A stretch of DNA of 6,748 nt from CAZZIZ01 sp964654535. GTDB lineage: Bacteria > Bacteroidota > Bacteroidia > Chitinophagales > UBA2359. The position numbers and the translations under genes were made by a program. The stretch lies in NCBI GenBank assembly GCA_964654535.1, contig CAZZIZ010000183.1:1-6748 (forward strand). The letters run 5' to 3'. Shown here piece after piece: positions 5,661 to 6,748 of this stretch (its first letter is position 1; every line of letters starts with the position of its first letter). Below the pieces are notes generated by a model. That model worked only from the letters and a program-made list of their open reading frames with translations, was not told where the DNA came from and made no database searches.

Positions 5661-5729
5661 TTTATGTTAGCTCTAGCCTTTTACGAACATTGTTGAGCCC
5701 TAAACATCTGGAAATCATATCTCCTGTTT

Positions 5730-5855
5730 ATGGCTCATTTGATGGTTTTAGAAGGGGTGGAAGATTTCGATCACTTTTACTTTAGGACCAAACTGGAAGA
5801 AGGATCATTCACAGAGAGATTAATTCTACCAACACAATGGAAACCGTCTTACTAA
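5730..5855 (+). CDS. Doubtful small ORF, 41 aa, possible gene remnant
   Basis: ATG at 5730 runs to TAA at 5853-5855. The frame is open further upstream to a TGA at about 5691, giving 52 sense codons in all. The translation is acidic and protein-like (MAHLMVLEGVEDFDHFYF, then a segment ending LILPTQWKPSY) but matches no family I know. There is no ribosome site and no promoter in view, and it starts about 100 bp after the preceding stop codon. It could be a small protein, the C-terminal piece of a lost gene, or a chance open frame. Confidence 0.2.
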   Translation: MAHLMVLEGVEDFDHFYFRTKLEEGSFTERLILPTQWKPSY

Positions 5856-5908
5856 GAATTAAGTAATAAGTAGGTCCCTCCTATTCACAAGAAATTTATT
5901 CAGAATCA

Positions 5909-5942
5909 GAAAAAGTCCTAACGCGCGTGTTAGGACTTTTTT
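5909..5942. terminator. Strong bidirectional intrinsic terminator between convergent genes
   Basis: AAAAGTCCTAAC (5911-5922) and GTTAGGACTTTT (5929-5940) are perfect 12-bp reverse complements around a 6-nt GC-rich loop, extended by two more pairs at the base with A and T runs on both sides. It ends 6 nt beyond the stop codon of the minus-strand gene (5949), so that gene is its nearest client, and it can also stop + strand transcription from the left. Confidence 0.9.
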
Positions 5943-5948
5943 AATGCT

Positions 5949-6506
5949 CTAAAAATTGTAGCCAACTAAAAATCCCAAATTAGTAATTGGCACGTCGTTA
6001 AGAAGCAATGGGTCACCGCTCCCTGATTCAAAATTCACTTGGGTGAAGAGAAGACTGCTTCCAATAAAAATCTTGTTGAAACTGTATTCTAGTTTTAAGT
6101 CTAAACCTGCGCTAGTCGAGTTAAAGCTCGCAGTCGTATATTCGAATTCAAATTCGGGCGAACTGTATAGACCAAATGTAAACAAGCTTTTTACTTTTAC
6201 CCTTTCAGTTGGCGTAACAAGCAAGCCCACTTCCACTAAAGCATAGGAACCCAATCCATTTCGGCCATCAGCAGAGAATGCGCTTACAGAACTTTGACCA
6301 AGTAAAATACCCGCTGATATTCCGCATCGCTCATACAGTGTTTTATCATAACTCGCAGTTATCTGATAGCCCAATTTTACTGCACTATTGTCGTGCGTCT
6401 CGAATGTGCGGATTGGAATAATAGGTCCTGCGCCTATAGACACTTGAGCAAAGCAAATCGTAGAACTAAACAGCAGGAAAAAGGAGAGGAGTAGATTTGA
6501 TCTCAT
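5949..6506 (-). CDS. Secreted, probably outer-membrane beta-barrel protein, 185 aa
   Basis: No named family is recognised. From the ATG at 6504-6506 the protein opens with a textbook signal peptide, MRSNLLLSFFLLFSSTICFAQ, with cleavage likely after FA or FAQ. An in-frame ATG at 6546-6548 would add 14 residues (MIFGFVDHAIKFVG) ahead of it, which does not suit secretion, so the inner start is preferred. The mature protein is a run of alternating strands with Gly and aromatic residues: VSIGAGPIIPI, KLGYQITASYD, CGISAGILLGQSSVS, SYALVEVGLLV, VKSLFTFGLYS, GLDLKLEYSF, KIFIGSSLLFTQVNF. It ends in LGFLVGYNF, a C-terminal Phe typical of outer-membrane barrels recognised by the BAM machinery. It is transcribed towards the GAF-AlbA_2 gene and is closed by a strong terminator 6 nt after its stop. 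Confidence 0.88.
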   Translation of the reverse strand: MRSNLLLSFFLLFSSTICFAQVSIGAGPIIPIRTFETHDNSAVKLGYQITASYDKTLYERCGISAGILLGQSSVSAFSADGRNGLGSYALVEVGLLVTPTERVKVKSLFTFGLYSSPEFEFEYTTASFNSTSAGLDLKLEYSFNKIFIGSSLLFTQVNFESGSGDPLLLNDVPITNLGFLVGYNF

Positions 6507-6511
6507 ACCTA

Positions 6512-6519
6512 CAAATTTA
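6512..6519 (-). promoter_or_regulatory. TAAATTTG box just before the preferred start of the second barrel gene
   Basis: The minus strand has TAAATTTG, an exact TAnnTTTG match, ending 5 nt before the ATG at 6506. A TTTG at 6533-6536 lies only 13 bp upstream, too close for the usual -33 spacing, and a TTG at 6546-6548 leaves 26 bp, too far. If the box is used, the mRNA would be nearly leaderless and the upstream ATG at 6548 could not be the start. It may be a chance match in AT-rich DNA. Confidence 0.2.
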
Positions 6520-6576
6520 ATCGCGTGGTCTACAAATCCGAAAATCAAGAGTCAGCTAATAGTCAGATATCATTTT

Positions 6577-6600
6577 TGATTTGGTGAATTGCTGATTTGG
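6577..6600. repeat. Three tandem 8-bp units (TGATTTGG, TGAATTGC, TGATTTGG)
   Basis: Three units follow without gaps at 6577-6584, 6585-6592 and 6593-6600. The first and third are identical, and the middle one differs at two positions. The array directly borders the structured repeat element that begins around 6605. A pair of AGTCAG copies (6550-6555 and 6561-6566) lies just before it. Confidence 0.6.
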
Positions 6601-6604
6601 GCAG

Positions 6605-6748
6605 CAACAGGCTATCCGCTTGTACTCGGCGCTTCAAAAACCTGTTCAGCATAGTCGTGGCTAGTTTCCGCTAGGCGCGGAACCGTCACCACTCCTTGCT
6701 TCACTAGGTTTTTGAAGCACCTCATACCGCTACTATCCTGGCTGCGGG
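6605..6748. repeat. Structured intergenic repeat element, copy 2 (runs to the window edge)
   Basis: The left end CAACAGGCTATCCGCTT (6605-6621) and right end CCGCTACTATCC followed by GCGGG (6727-6748) match the ends of the element at 2005-2236. Between them GCTTCAAAAACCT (6631-6643) and AGGTTTTTGAAGC (6706-6718) are perfect 13-bp reverse complements. Inside is a second hairpin, TTCCGC (6666-6671) with GCGGAA (6677-6682), and GTGG (6657-6660) can pair with CCAC (6689-6692). The end motifs resemble, from memory, a family of intergenic repeats abundant in flavobacterial genomes, with forms like CCGCTTCAATCC and ACGCGGG. No coding region is seen from 6549 to the edge. Confidence 0.65.

Noticed and set aside
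5643..5663. Possible third copy of the structured repeat (minus strand CCGCTTCAAT)
   Set aside because: Only a 10-bp match to the recalled variant of the repeat end, with no left end and no GCGGG after it; the weak terminator hairpin explains the pairing.
5986..6001. TTGGCAC resembling the -24 part of a sigma-54 promoter
   Set aside because: No GC-containing -12 part follows at the right distance, and it lies inside the coding region of the second barrel gene.
6507..6548. Upstream ATG of the second barrel gene adding 14 residues
   Set aside because: The signal peptide begins at the ATG at 6506; the added segment would bury it, and no ribosome site precedes the upstream ATG.

Overview
The window looks like a piece of a Bacteroidota chromosome, probably of the flavobacterial side of the phylum. 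The signs are a moderate, AT-leaning base composition, start codons without strong Shine-Dalgarno sequences, candidate promoters of the Bacteroidota TAnnTTTG type, two small secreted barrel-like proteins, and two copies of a structured intergenic repeat of a kind I recall from flavobacterial genomes. The lineage call is inference: there is no rRNA or other marker gene here. No tRNA, CRISPR array, transposase or phage gene was seen.

Left part (1-1897, minus strand): a sigma-54-dependent NtrC-type response regulator (352-1821) is followed 39 bp downstream by a small unrecognised protein (1-312), probably in one operon. The spacer holds a perfect 13-bp tandem duplication that is G-rich on the + strand. 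Upstream of the regulator lies a compact control region: a TAnnTTTG-like box, a TTGTATA direct repeat with 10-bp spacing, and a 10-bp inverted repeat that contains a CRP/FNR-like TGTG-N8-CACA core.

Structured gap (1898-2345): about 230 bp (2005-2236) of nested inverted repeats that can fold as a multi-branched structure, with a REP-like GTCCTGAGCGA hairpin inside. A short minus-strand open stretch (2185-2310) may be a gene remnant.

Middle (2346-4367, plus strand): a secreted, probably outer-membrane beta-barrel protein (2346-2939), then a short YtsJ-type malic enzyme (best start 3180) without the phosphotransacetylase-like domain. The 240 bp between them (2940-3179) shows only AT-rich sequence and no convincing signal.

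Right part (4368-6748): a promoter-like pair (TTG-N21-TAGTTTTC) leads into a two-domain protein (4580-5629) that fuses a GAF sensor domain to a Schlafen-type AlbA_2 nucleic-acid domain. This is the most unusual gene of the window. A doubtful small ORF (5730-5855) and a strong bidirectional terminator (5909-5942) separate it from a convergent gene for a second secreted barrel-like protein (5949-6506, minus). The window ends with three 8-bp tandem units (6577-6600) and a second copy of the structured repeat (6605 to the edge), with the same ends as the first copy but a different interior.

The genes do not form one pathway. The supported groupings are the regulator plus small-protein operon, and possibly the two barrel proteins as distant paralogues.
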